From Tessaracoccus lacteus (GTDB lineage: Bacteria; Actinomycetota; Actinomycetes; Propionibacteriales; Propionibacteriaceae): 64,000 nucleotides of DNA. Positions 46,219 through 54,980 of the stretch are shown here, piece after piece. Within the stretch, counting starts at the first letter, position 1. Every line of letters starts with the position of its first letter. The translations under genes and the position numbers were made by a program. The stretch lies in NCBI RefSeq assembly GCF_029917005.1, contig NZ_CP123967.1:2046001-2110000 (forward strand), read 5' to 3'. Under the pieces are notes generated by a model. The model searched no databases and was not told the origin of the DNA. It saw only the letters and a program-made list of their open reading frames with translations.

Positions 46219-47688
46219 ATGAGCAGCACGAACCACGACCGTCCCACAGCGGGCGAACTCGTTCCGGTGAAGTTCTCCCGCCTCACCCGCCGCGGCGTTC
46301 TCCTCGGCCTGTCGCTGACCCAGCTCATCACGCTCGCCATCGGCGGAGCGACACTGATCGGCGCGTTCTACGCCGGCGGCGGGATGCTACTCGCCTACAC
46401 CGCCCCCATCTGGGTTCTCGCGGCCGCGCTGACCTGGATACCCATCGCGGGCCGGCCCATCGTGGAGTGGCTGCCCATCGCCTGCTGGTGGCTGTGGCGC
46501 ACCACCGGCGGGCAAATGCTGTACCGGCGTAGGATCGTCGTCCCGCGCCCCGTCGGCACCCTCGCCCTGCCCGGCGACATGGCCCGCCTGCGCGAGTACA
46601 CCGACCCCGACACCAACGCCGGGATGATCCACGACGCCCACGCCGCCACGTTGACCGTGGTGTGCGAGGTCACCCATCCCGCGTTCGTGCTCCTCGATCC
46701 CGGCGAACAGGAACGCCGCGTCAGCTCCTGGGGACGCGTCCTGGCCACCGTCTGCCGCTCCGGCCGGATCGCCACCCTGCAAGTCCTCGAACGCACCCTC
46801 CCCGACTCCGGCACCGGACTCGCAGAATGGTGGGCCACCCACGGCACCCGGGACGGCTCCTGGGCGGCCGACACCTACGCCGAACTCATCGACCGCGCCG
46901 GACCCGCCGGCGAACGCCACGCCACCACGCTCTCACTGTCACTCGACATGAAGACCAGCGCACGGCAGATCAGGACCGGCGGAGGCGGGATACGCGGTGC
47001 CGCCGCCGTGCTGCGCCAAGAGATGAACACCCTCGTCGCAGCGCTCCGCTCCGCCGACCTCTCCCCATCCGGTTGGCTGACCCCAGGGCAAATCGCGGTG
47101 ATGCTGCGCTCCGCGTACGACCCGGCCATCGCCGCCACGCTGGAACGCCACGGCAGGCTCGGCCAATCCCTCGCCACCGCAGGACCGGTCGCCGTCACCG
47201 AAACCTGGGGGAAGCTCCGCACCGACTCCGCCCACCACGCGGTGCTCTGGGTCAGCGAGTGGCCCAGGTCGCTCGTCTATCCGGGGTTTCTATCGCCGGT
47301 GCTGCTGTCCACCGGCATCCAGCGGTCGTTCTCGCTGATCTGCACCCCGATGCGCTCCGATGCCGCTGCTCGCGACATCCGCAGGAAGAAGGTCGAGCAC
47401 ATCTCCGACCAGGCCCAGCGCGCGAAGATCGGCCAGATCGAGGACGCCTCGCAGACCGCCGAGTATCACGACGTGCTCCAGCAAGAAGCCGACCTCACCG
47501 CCGGCCACGGCATCCTCCGCTACACCGGCCTCATCGCCGTCTCTGCGCCCACCGGCGAAGAGCTCGATGCCGCCGTCGCCGCGATCGAGCAGGCCGCGAT
47601 CCAAGCCTCCTGTGAGACGCGGCTGCTCGTCGGCCAGCAAGCCGCCGCCTTCACCGCCGCCGCGCTCCCGCTCTGCCGGCGGGTCTGA
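46219..47688 (+). CDS. SCO6880 family conjugation protein
   Basis: 489 residues. Two helices near the N-terminus (LTQLITLAIGGATLIGAFYA and IWVLAAALTWIPIAG) are followed by a long soluble domain (RMLR-type VPRPVGTLALPGDMARLREY). The sequence resembles the SCO6880 family of actinobacterial mobile elements, which sits beside the VirB4-like ATPase in secretion modules. ATG at 46219 follows the TrbL-like stop. Confidence 0.78.
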   Translation: MSSTNHDRPTAGELVPVKFSRLTRRGVLLGLSLTQLITLAIGGATLIGAFYAGGGMLLAYTAPIWVLAAALTWIPIAGRPIVEWLPIACWWLWRTTGGQMLYRRRIVVPRPVGTLALPGDMARLREYTDPDTNAGMIHDAHAATLTVVCEVTHPAFVLLDPGEQERRVSSWGRVLATVCRSGRIATLQVLERTLPDSGTGLAEWWATHGTRDGSWAADTYAELIDRAGPAGERHATTLSLSLDMKTSARQIRTGGGGIRGAAAVLRQEMNTLVAALRSADLSPSGWLTPGQIAVMLRSAYDPAIAATLERHGRLGQSLATAGPVAVTETWGKLRTDSAHHAVLWVSEWPRSLVYPGFLSPVLLSTGIQRSFSLICTPMRSDAAARDIRRKKVEHISDQAQRAKIGQIEDASQTAEYHDVLQQEADLTAGHGILRYTGLIAVSAPTGEELDAAVAAIEQAAIQASCETRLLVGQQAAAFTAAALPLCRRV

Positions 47689-47690
47689 GT

Positions 47691-48752
47691 TCAGCCTTCA
47701 GGGCTGACGAGGATCGTGGCTGATGGATCGACATCGGGTGCCCAAGCAAGGGTCGGCAGGTCAGCGCTTTCCAGTCCCGCGAGTTCGAGCGCAGCCTGTC
47801 CCGACAGATGCGAAGAGATGATGGACTGCCCGTTTGCGACTGCCGCGTAGAACTGTGCGGCGTAGTTGATCGCATCGGCGTCTTCGATGCTGTCGGCCAT
47901 CCCGATCGCGAACGGCACGACTCGAGCCACCAGGTCGTCGATCTGGGCTGCGGAGCGACACGAGTTCAGCAGGACGAGGAGCGGAGGATCGTCGGTTGCG
48001 CTGATCGCGCGTGCGAAGGCTAGCGCCGTCACGATCACTCCCTCGTGGGGTTCGTCTGCTTCATCCTCAAAGACGATCAGGTCGTCGTTGCTGTGGCCCG
48101 AGAAGTGGACCACGTGAGGACGGAACTTCGTGATGCCGTCCAGTAGGTCAGCCGTAGTTGCTGCTGGCCGCACATCGAGTTCGATCTGGTCACGGTGCAA
48201 AGCCGACTCGACCGCTGCCCGGATGCGCTTCTGCTCCCTTCCAACGCGGAGGTCACCTTCGGCCGAAGCACCCAGCATGAGCACTCGGAGCTTCTCCGGC
48301 TTGGGCGCTGGGAGCTGACGCAGCGCGTGACTGACGGCTACCTCGGCACCGCTGATCCGCGATTCAAGCTGGGCACGTTCAGCCGCCGCCCGCCGGTCGG
48401 CACGCTGCTGCTCGCTCTTTCGGCGTCTCTCGGCGGCATCGGCCTCCGACTGTTCGGCACGGGAGAGCTTGGTCTGTAGCGCGGCCTCGTCCTTCGCGTA
48501 GCCGGCTGCCCGGGTCTGCCAGCGGCTGGCCTCCTTGCCCGCAGTCTCCGCTTCCTTCTCGCGGCGCTCGGCGTCCCGCAACTTGCTGCTGCGGGTGGAA
48601 CTGCTCGTCGTCTTTGCGGCAGCCTGCCGCGCCTTGGCGGCATCGGCTCGCTTCGAGGACTCCTTCGACCGGTACTCACCCGCCTTCTTGTCCGCGTCGA
48701 TCCGCTGTTTGCGCTTGCGGTCAAGCTGTCCTCGGTACTGACTTGCGCTCAC
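47691..48752 (-). CDS. Coiled-coil CHAT-domain (caspase-like) protein
   Basis: 353 residues, on the strand opposite to the conjugation genes. Residues 1-145 are an almost unbroken charged coiled coil. Residues 155-353 form a CHAT domain: LRVLMLGASAEGDLRVGREQ, then HVVHFSGHSNDDL with the expected catalytic His (His220) and LLVLLNSCRSAAQ with the catalytic Cys (Cys265). CHAT proteins are caspase-type cysteine proteases, often in bacterial immunity or regulated cell death. I chose GTG 48752 because AGGAG lies nine bases upstream; ATG 48788 is possible. No obvious partner gene is adjacent on the same strand. Confidence 0.85.
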   Translation of the reverse strand: MSASQYRGQLDRKRKQRIDADKKAGEYRSKESSKRADAAKARQAAAKTTSSSTRSSKLRDAERREKEAETAGKEASRWQTRAAGYAKDEAALQTKLSRAEQSEADAAERRRKSEQQRADRRAAAERAQLESRISGAEVAVSHALRQLPAPKPEKLRVLMLGASAEGDLRVGREQKRIRAAVESALHRDQIELDVRPAATTADLLDGITKFRPHVVHFSGHSNDDLIVFEDEADEPHEGVIVTALAFARAISATDDPPLLVLLNSCRSAAQIDDLVARVVPFAIGMADSIEDADAINYAAQFYAAVANGQSIISSHLSGQAALELAGLESADLPTLAWAPDVDPSATILVSPEG

Positions 48753-48867
48753 TCTGTCGGGCTCCTGCCTCGTTTGCCCTCGTGTCATCTACAACGCTAG
48801 GCCGCACCACCGACATTTTCCGTTCGCTGGTGCGCACCTCCCCGTCATACGGCACCAGGAGGTCACC

Positions 48868-49698
48868 ATGCCTACGTTCTTCGATTCGACTGCCGACGCC
48901 GCCGAGGCGTCCGAAGCCTTGCGCGGCCTCGCGCACGCGAGCCGGGGCTTCGATCAGCCCGCCGAGATGTACGGGGTGATCGGTGATCTGTCCTCGGGCA
49001 TGCGCTCGCTGCGGCAGGCGCTCGACCAGATCGCCGATGTTCACGAGCGCAAGGCCGCGCACGCGTTCAACGACGCCGGAAGCCACGAGGCAGGCGTGCG
49101 GGAGGCGCTCGCTGCTGCGGAAGAGTTGCGTCAGGCCGCGAACCTCGTCGACCGGGCCCACGACCGGCTCGCGGAAGGCTTCATCGCCGCGGGGCGGATC
49201 GCCTGGCACCCCGAGCCCGCCGTCGAGGAGGTCATGCCGTCGCGGTGGGTCAGCGTGGTGTTCCTCCAGGGCGAGGAGGCCGACCGGCCGTTGCACATCC
49301 TGGGCGAGCTGGGACACGTGGATGCGGTGGACTTCCTCGCGCAGTGGGACTACGGCGACGAGACCACGCAGGCCGCGCTGGAGAACGGGTATGTCTACGA
49401 CAAGCCCGGCGAGGGCACCAACGATCGGGTTGCGCTCTCGGGCGACTACGCGCTGGTCGTCAACCCGCATATCGGCTACGTCTCGCTGCTGCGCCGCTAC
49501 ACCGAACCAGAGGCCGAGCCCCAGGATGCCGAGCTGGTCGAACCGGCTCCGGTGCAGCCGGGGCCGGAGCTTCTGGTGTCGTACTCGTCGCCGGGCGCTC
49601 CGAAGCGAGCCGACCCGCCGACCCCGAAGCGGGATGGGTCGTGGTTCGAGCCGGCCAAGATCACGGCGGTCAAGCAGTCGCGGGGGCTGGTGCGGTGA
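48868..49698 (+). CDS. Conserved mobile-element protein of unknown function
   Basis: 276 residues. The N-terminal half is helical (SSGMRSLRQALDQIADVHER); the second half is acidic with a proline-rich tail (PEPQDAELVEPAPVQPGPE-like). It is not recognised. AGGAGG precedes the ATG at 48868. It overlaps the VirB4-like ATPase start by four bases, so it probably belongs to the secretion or relaxosome functions. Confidence 0.65.
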   Translation: MPTFFDSTADAAEASEALRGLAHASRGFDQPAEMYGVIGDLSSGMRSLRQALDQIADVHERKAAHAFNDAGSHEAGVREALAAAEELRQAANLVDRAHDRLAEGFIAAGRIAWHPEPAVEEVMPSRWVSVVFLQGEEADRPLHILGELGHVDAVDFLAQWDYGDETTQAALENGYVYDKPGEGTNDRVALSGDYALVVNPHIGYVSLLRRYTEPEAEPQDAELVEPAPVQPGPELLVSYSSPGAPKRADPPTPKRDGSWFEPAKITAVKQSRGLVR

Positions 49699-51179
49699 CC
49701 GAGGATCGCGCGCGGCTGCATACCGCTGTCCTGGTGGCACCGTCGAAGGAGCGGCGGAAGCTCCGCAAGCAGCGCCGCAAGGCCGAGGCCCGACTCCACG
49801 CCGAGCAGCGAAGGACCGCGCTCGCCGCCGCGAAGGCAAAGGCCGAGGAGGAGCGTGCCGAGCGCCGCGCGACGGTCTACCTGCCGAAGGCAGGCGAGTC
49901 CGGCGCTGCGCGGCTGCGCACTCCGGGCCGGTTCCATCTGACGCGGCATCAGGACACGTCGGCGACGCTGGCGGGTGCGTACCCGTTCGTCGCCGAGGGC
50001 GGTCTCGGCGCCGATGGCGTGTTCGTCGGCCAAGACCTCTACTCGGGCGGGAGTTTCGTCTACGACCCGTGGGTGCTCTACGCACGCGGCATCATCACCG
50101 CACCCAACGTGGTGCTGGCCGGGATCGTCGGCTCCGGCAAGTCATCGCTGGCCAAGTCCCTCTACACGCGCTCGCTACCGTTCGGACGGCGCGTATACGT
50201 GCCCGGCGACCCGAAGGGCGAACACACCGCCGTCGCCAACGCCGTCGGTGGACGCGCCATCGTCCTCGGTCACGGACTCAACACTCGCCTGAATCCGCTC
50301 GATGAAGGCCACCGGCCCAGCGGTCTCTCGGATGAGCAATGGGCGTCCACTGTCGCAGCCCGACGGCGTGACCTGATCGGCGCACTCGCGGAGACCGTGC
50401 TCGCGCGGGGATTGTCGCCGTTGGAGCACACCGCGATCGACATCGCCCTGACCCAGACCGTGCGGGAGAACGATGTGCCGATCCTGCCGATGGTCGTTGA
50501 CCGCATCCTCGCCCCGAGCGCGGATGCCGACGGCCGGTTGGCCGAGGACGGCAGGCTCGTCGGCCACGCGCTGCGCCGTCTCGTGGCCGGCGACCTGGCC
50601 GGACTGTTCGACGGGCCTTCGACGGTCGCGTTCGACCCGTCGCTGCCGATGATCTCGCTCGACCTCTCGCGCGTCACCGAGAACTCGACGCTCATTTCGG
50701 TGTTGATGACGTGCTCGTCGGCGTGGATGGAGTCCGCGCTGCTCGACCCGAACGGTGGACAGCGGTGGGTGATCTACGACGAGGCCTGGCGGCTCATGTC
50801 CCATCCAGCGCTGCTGCGGCGGATGGATGCGCACTGGCGACTCGCGCGGCACTACGGGATCGCGAACATGCTGATCTTCCACAAGCTCACCGACCTCGAC
50901 AACGTGGGCGACCAAGGCTCAGCCATGCGCTCCCTGGCGAACTCACTACTCGCGAACGCGGAAACGCGGATCGTGTACCGGCAGGAGTCCGACCAGCTCG
51001 GACCGACCGCGACCGCCCTCGGTCTGACCGGCACGGAGCAGCAGCTCTTGCCGAACCTTGGCGTCGGCCAAGGGCTGTGGCGGATCAAGGCCAGGAGCTT
51101 CGTCTGCCAGCACCAACTCCACCCCGACGAACTCGCCCTGTTCGACACCAGCAGCCGCGCCGCAGGAGGACACCGATGA
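49695..51179 (+). CDS. VirB4-like conjugation ATPase
   Basis: 494 residues. A Lys/Arg/Ala-rich N-terminus (KLRKQRRKAEARLHAEQRR) leads to an ATPase with Walker A GIVGSGKSSLAKS (about residue 145), Walker B QRWVIYDEAWRLM and a conserved NAETRIVYRQ. This matches VirB4/TrbE-type motors of actinobacterial secretion systems. GTG 49695 overlaps the previous stop. The frame open to 49245 is antisense-type noise. Confidence 0.85.
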   Translation: MTEDRARLHTAVLVAPSKERRKLRKQRRKAEARLHAEQRRTALAAAKAKAEEERAERRATVYLPKAGESGAARLRTPGRFHLTRHQDTSATLAGAYPFVAEGGLGADGVFVGQDLYSGGSFVYDPWVLYARGIITAPNVVLAGIVGSGKSSLAKSLYTRSLPFGRRVYVPGDPKGEHTAVANAVGGRAIVLGHGLNTRLNPLDEGHRPSGLSDEQWASTVAARRRDLIGALAETVLARGLSPLEHTAIDIALTQTVRENDVPILPMVVDRILAPSADADGRLAEDGRLVGHALRRLVAGDLAGLFDGPSTVAFDPSLPMISLDLSRVTENSTLISVLMTCSSAWMESALLDPNGGQRWVIYDEAWRLMSHPALLRRMDAHWRLARHYGIANMLIFHKLTDLDNVGDQGSAMRSLANSLLANAETRIVYRQESDQLGPTATALGLTGTEQQLLPNLGVGQGLWRIKARSFVCQHQLHPDELALFDTSSRAAGGHR

Positions 51180-51724
51180 ACCTCACCGGCCCGCGCCGAT
51201 CCACCCCGAACGAAGACGATGCCACGGCTCCCGTCGAGCTGCCGCACGTCCTCGTCACCGTCGCTGCAGACGGCACCCTCACCGCCACGGTCGATGGAAC
51301 ACCGTTCGCGTCGCCGGACGCGGGCGACTGGACGCGCGCGACGTTCGGGCCGCTCATGGATGCCATCACCAACGACCGCACCATCGCAGTCCGAGTCGAG
51401 GTGCGCGAGAACGACGGCAGCGTCTTCACCGACATCCTCCGCACCCGCAAACCCCGACGCGCAGTCGCACCGTCCGAGACCCCTGCGCCGGAAACTCGTC
51501 GAAGTCGCCACGCCCGACGGGTGCCGCGCTTGGCTGAGGTCACCGCGGGCGGGTTCGTGCCTGGCGAGGATGTCGCTGTCGCGACGATCGTCTCCCACAC
51601 CGACGCTACCGGGACCGGCGAAGCCCGGACGCTCATCGACCTCGACGACCTACCCGACGGCACACACGAGGTGATCCTGTTCGGGCGCATCTCGGGCACG
51701 CTCGCGGTGCGGCGGCTGACATGA
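51176..51724 (+). CDS. Conserved mobile-element protein of unknown function
   Basis: 182 residues. An N-terminal domain with beta character (PHVLVTVAADGTLTATVDGT) and an Arg-rich linker (RTRKPRRAVAPSETPAPETR) are followed by a second small domain. Not recognised. ATGA overlaps at both ends put it in one operon with the ATPase and the coupling protein. Confidence 0.65.
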   Translation: MNLTGPRRSTPNEDDATAPVELPHVLVTVAADGTLTATVDGTPFASPDAGDWTRATFGPLMDAITNDRTIAVRVEVRENDGSVFTDILRTRKPRRAVAPSETPAPETRRSRHARRVPRLAEVTAGGFVPGEDVAVATIVSHTDATGTGEARTLIDLDDLPDGTHEVILFGRISGTLAVRRLT

Positions 51725-53499
51725 ACCAGCGGCAGGCCGGGGGCATGGGCGACGAACTCACCAATGCCGCCCTCATTGGGCTGATCGGCATGTTCGGGAT
51801 CGCCCTCGTTCTCCGCGCCGGTGGCAGTGTCGCCGCGTTCCTCACCGGCACACCCCAGCCAGACGCCGGCGCAGCGGCGGGACTCGCCGTGCTGTTCAAC
51901 CCCGGCGACCCGGCAACCGCGCTCGGTGCCGACGGTCTCAACCCGGTCGCCTACTGGCTCGTCAGCGCGGCACTGCTCGGCGGACTCGCCACCGGGATCG
52001 TCTGGGTGTGGATCGTGCTGCGCCGCCACACGCGGAAGACCGAGACCGACCCGCACCGCCTTGCCGGGATCGCGACCAGCCATGAAGTCAAGACCGCAGC
52101 ATCCGCGAAGGCACTGCTGCACCGCGCGGCCACACTGCGCCCCTCCTTGGAATCACCAGCCCCGCAGGATGTCGGCTACCTCCTCGGTGCCAGTCGCGGG
52201 ACGGAGGTCTGGGCATCTGTCGAAGACTCGATCCTGCTGATCGGCCCACCCCGCTCAGGCAAGGGCCTACATGTCGTCATCAACGCGATCCTCGACGCAC
52301 CCGGAGCGGTCGTCACCACCAGCACCAGGCCCGACAACCTCACCGCGACCCTCCGCGCCCGACGCCGCAGGGGCGGACCGGTCGCGGTGTTCGACCCGCA
52401 ACACCTCGCCGAAGGCATCCCCGCCGGGCTGCGCTGGTCGCCCATTCGCGGCTGTGACGATCCGCTGACCGCGATGATCCGCGCTAACGGCCTCGCAGCC
52501 GCCACAGGACTCAGCGCCGGAGGGGTCGAGTCCGGCGGGTTCTGGGAAGGCAAAACCCGCACCGCACTCCAAAGCCTGCTGCATGCCGCCGCGCTCGACG
52601 GCCGCCAGCCAGCCGAGCTGTTCAGATGGACCCTCGACCCCAGCGCCGCGTCCGAAGCCGTCGCCATCCTCAACTCACACCCGAACGCGGCGATGGGCTG
52701 GGACGACTCCCTGGCCGCGATGATCGACGCCGACCCCAAGACCCGCGACAGCATCTGGCAAGGCGTCTCCCTCGCACTGGCCGCACTGGCCGACCCGCGC
52801 GTGCTCGATGCCGTCACGCCAGGCCCGCACGAGCACTTCGACCCCGAGACCTTCCTCACCGAACAAGGCACCCTGTACCTGCTCGCCACCGGAGCAGGAG
52901 CAGGAGCCTCGGCATCGCTGGTCGCGGCGTTCGTCGAAGACCTCATCGAAACCGCCCGCCGACTTGCCGCCCGCTCGCCCGGAGCACGGCTCGACCCGCC
53001 GCTACTGCTCGCGCTCGACGAGATCGGGAATCTCGCACCGCTGCCGTCACTGCCGACGCTCATGGCCGAAGGCGGTGGCACCGGGATCACGACCATGCCG
53101 GTCTTGCAGTCCCTCGCACAGGCTCGCGACAGGTGGAGTGAACACCAGGCCGGCGCGATCTGGGACGCTAGCATCGTCAAGATCATCCTCGGCGGCGCAT
53201 CCAACAGCCGCGACCTCCAAGACCTCTCCACGCTCATCGGAGAGCGCGACGAGTACACCGACAGCGTGACACTCGGCGACCACGGCACCCGCTCCAACCA
53301 GCGCTCGATCCGCCGCGTCCCGATCCTGCCGCCAGACCGCATCCGCACCCTGCCATTCGGCACCGGCATTGCGATGCTGCGCTCCGCGCCGCCCATCGTC
53401 ACCGACCTCCGCGCCTGGCCGACTCGCCCCGATGCCGCGCAACTCCGCAGCGACCGCGACGAACTCGAAACACTGCTGCGCCACCGCCCCGTCACCTGA
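51721..53499 (+). CDS. VirD4/TraG-type coupling protein
   Basis: 592 residues. Two N-terminal helices (ALIGLIGMFGIALVLRAGG and LVSAALLGGLATGIVWVWIV) are followed by a TraG-type ATPase: Walker A IGPPRSGKG (about residue 174), Walker B LLLALDEIGNL, then TTMPVLQSLAQARDRW. Coupling proteins bring the relaxosome to the secretion channel. It overlaps the previous gene by four bases. No relaxase gene is seen nearby in this window. Confidence 0.88.
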   Translation: MNQRQAGGMGDELTNAALIGLIGMFGIALVLRAGGSVAAFLTGTPQPDAGAAAGLAVLFNPGDPATALGADGLNPVAYWLVSAALLGGLATGIVWVWIVLRRHTRKTETDPHRLAGIATSHEVKTAASAKALLHRAATLRPSLESPAPQDVGYLLGASRGTEVWASVEDSILLIGPPRSGKGLHVVINAILDAPGAVVTTSTRPDNLTATLRARRRRGGPVAVFDPQHLAEGIPAGLRWSPIRGCDDPLTAMIRANGLAAATGLSAGGVESGGFWEGKTRTALQSLLHAAALDGRQPAELFRWTLDPSAASEAVAILNSHPNAAMGWDDSLAAMIDADPKTRDSIWQGVSLALAALADPRVLDAVTPGPHEHFDPETFLTEQGTLYLLATGAGAGASASLVAAFVEDLIETARRLAARSPGARLDPPLLLALDEIGNLAPLPSLPTLMAEGGGTGITTMPVLQSLAQARDRWSEHQAGAIWDASIVKIILGGASNSRDLQDLSTLIGERDEYTDSVTLGDHGTRSNQRSIRRVPILPPDRIRTLPFGTGIAMLRSAPPIVTDLRAWPTRPDAAQLRSDRDELETLLRHRPVT

Positions 53500-53581
53500 C
53501 GCTGCGTCTGGGTGCCGAAGCGCACCTGCCTGACACAGCGGCCACACACGGCTGGTCGCCCGAGTTCAGGAGGACGCCATC

Positions 53582-54019
53582 ATGGCCATTCGTACCCACC
53601 AGTCCATCTCCGGCTTTGTCGCCTCGGACCCGCAGCTCAGCTACACCGACCGCGGCGACGCACGGCTCTACATGAAGGTCGGCATCGAGCATTACCGCAA
53701 GGAGCCCGACAACTCCTTCACGCAACTGGAGACGACGTTCCACGACCTCATTGCGTATCGCGGTGCTGCCGAGCAGGGAGCCGAGCGGCTCGCCAAGGGC
53801 GACAACATCATCGCCGACGGACGGGTGCGCGACTACTCCTACGAGCGCAACGGCCAGCGGTACGAGGGCGAGGAGTTCATCGCGACGCGCATCGGACACG
53901 ACCTCGCCCGCACCCGCTACGAGGTGGATCGCAGCGAACGCACTTCCGGCCGAGACGCCGCGGCGTTCACCGGACCTCAGCAGGCCGCGCCGTCCACCGC
54001 GGCTGCCATCGGAATGTGA
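53582..54019 (+). CDS. ssb: Single-stranded DNA-binding protein (plasmid type)
   Basis: 145 residues with an OB fold: FVASDPQLSYTDRGDARLYM and WHDLIAYRG-like FHDLIAYRGAAEQGAERLAKG. The C-terminus (APSTAAAIGM) lacks the acidic tail of chromosomal SSB, so it may not recruit the usual partners. It probably protects transferred single strands. GGAGG precedes the ATG. Confidence 0.82.
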   Translation: MAIRTHQSISGFVASDPQLSYTDRGDARLYMKVGIEHYRKEPDNSFTQLETTFHDLIAYRGAAEQGAERLAKGDNIIADGRVRDYSYERNGQRYEGEEFIATRIGHDLARTRYEVDRSERTSGRDAAAFTGPQQAAPSTAAAIGM

Positions 54020-54030
54020 GCGATCCCGCC

Positions 54031-54594
54031 ATGAGCGATCAGTTCCACCCTGAGCACGACGACATGCCACCCGAGGCAGGTCTCGCGTCCCCGCGTTTCG
54101 ACGTGCCCGAGCCGCCGCATCCGGTCAACTGGAATCTGCTGACCGCCAACGATCTCGAAGCCGAGTTGCTCGAACTGAACCGTTGGGTGGACTGGCTTCG
54201 CCACACCTACGGACTTCCGGCCAGCGTCGTTCCGCCCTACTGGCACCGTCACCCCGAGCTCCTCTGGGAACTGTCGGCGCTGCACCTGCACTGGCTGTGC
54301 GCATACGACCCCGAGCAGAATGGGTCGGCACCGCTCGGCTGGCACCGCGACTTCGCCGATGCCCGTGCCCGCCTTCGTGATTGGGTGTCGGCCTGCGGTA
54401 CGCGGCTCGACCGAGACCGCCCGACTCGCCAGACGAGCTGGCCCGGTGAAGACCCCACTCAGCCCATCGAGGACTCACCGATCACGGATCGCGACGAAGA
54501 CTTCGTTCGGTTCGTGATCGACATGGTGGATGCGCGCCAGGAAGCAGAGGATGCCTTCTTCGCGGGCATCGACCCGGAGACGGGCGAGGTGTGA
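54031..54594 (+). CDS. DUF4913 domain-containing protein
   Basis: 187 residues. The DUF4913 pattern is in the middle: WVDWLRHTYGLPASVVPPYW and LHLHWLCAYDPEQNG. The last 50 residues are acidic. The domain is common in actinobacterial conjugative elements, with no known role. It starts 12 bases after ssb. Confidence 0.75.
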   Translation: MSDQFHPEHDDMPPEAGLASPRFDVPEPPHPVNWNLLTANDLEAELLELNRWVDWLRHTYGLPASVVPPYWHRHPELLWELSALHLHWLCAYDPEQNGSAPLGWHRDFADARARLRDWVSACGTRLDRDRPTRQTSWPGEDPTQPIEDSPITDRDEDFVRFVIDMVDARQEAEDAFFAGIDPETGEV

Positions 54595-54597
54595 ATC

Positions 54598-54804
54598 GTG
54601 GCGCGCCGCTATGAACGGAAGACCGGGCAGCGTCAACAGAGCGAGCGCGAGCTGACGATCCGCGCCGAGTTCCACGAGCCGCCCGACCTGGACAAGCTCT
54701 GCGAGCTGCTGATCCGCCTGGCGCTCCAACAGTCGGGAGCGTGCCGTTCGGAGGGATCGACGCGACCGAAGCGCCCTCGTGCCTCCGCGAGCGCGTCGTC
54801 GTAG
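54598..54804 (+). CDS. Small conserved mobile-element protein
   Basis: 68 residues with a basic N-terminus (RRYERKTGQRQQSERE) and a short helix (LDKLCELLIRLALQQ). GTG start three bases after the DUF4913 stop. Not recognised. Confidence 0.55.
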   Translation: MARRYERKTGQRQQSERELTIRAEFHEPPDLDKLCELLIRLALQQSGACRSEGSTRPKRPRASASASS

Positions 54805-54980
54805 AATGGAGGCATCCGTCGCGGATGGCGGATGTTGTGGTCCTAGCGCTTCGCCGCCACGGCGAGGCAAAGTAAACGTGGCCGACTCGGCCTAGTCCTA
54901 CAGCCTTCGGGCTCTTCTCACGATCAACATCCGCTCTCACAAGTCCGCGTCGGCAGGACCAGTGACTGTGGAGAAGAGCC
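54805..54980. promoter_or_regulatory. Non-coding region upstream of the recombinase with two dyads
   Basis: No ORF. It holds CATCCG-TCG-CGGATG at 54813-54827 and a perfect dyad GGCCGA-C-TCGGCC at 54880-54892. Either could be a terminator stem, a recombinase operator or an accessory att-site element. GGAGAAGAG at the end is the ribosome site of the recombinase. Confidence 0.4.

Noticed and set aside
40009-54804. Relaxase gene in the conjugation module
   Set aside because: No product between 40 and 55 kb shows relaxase motifs (HUH or MobA/MOBF type), so none is annotated; the transfer initiator may be elsewhere or of unknown type.
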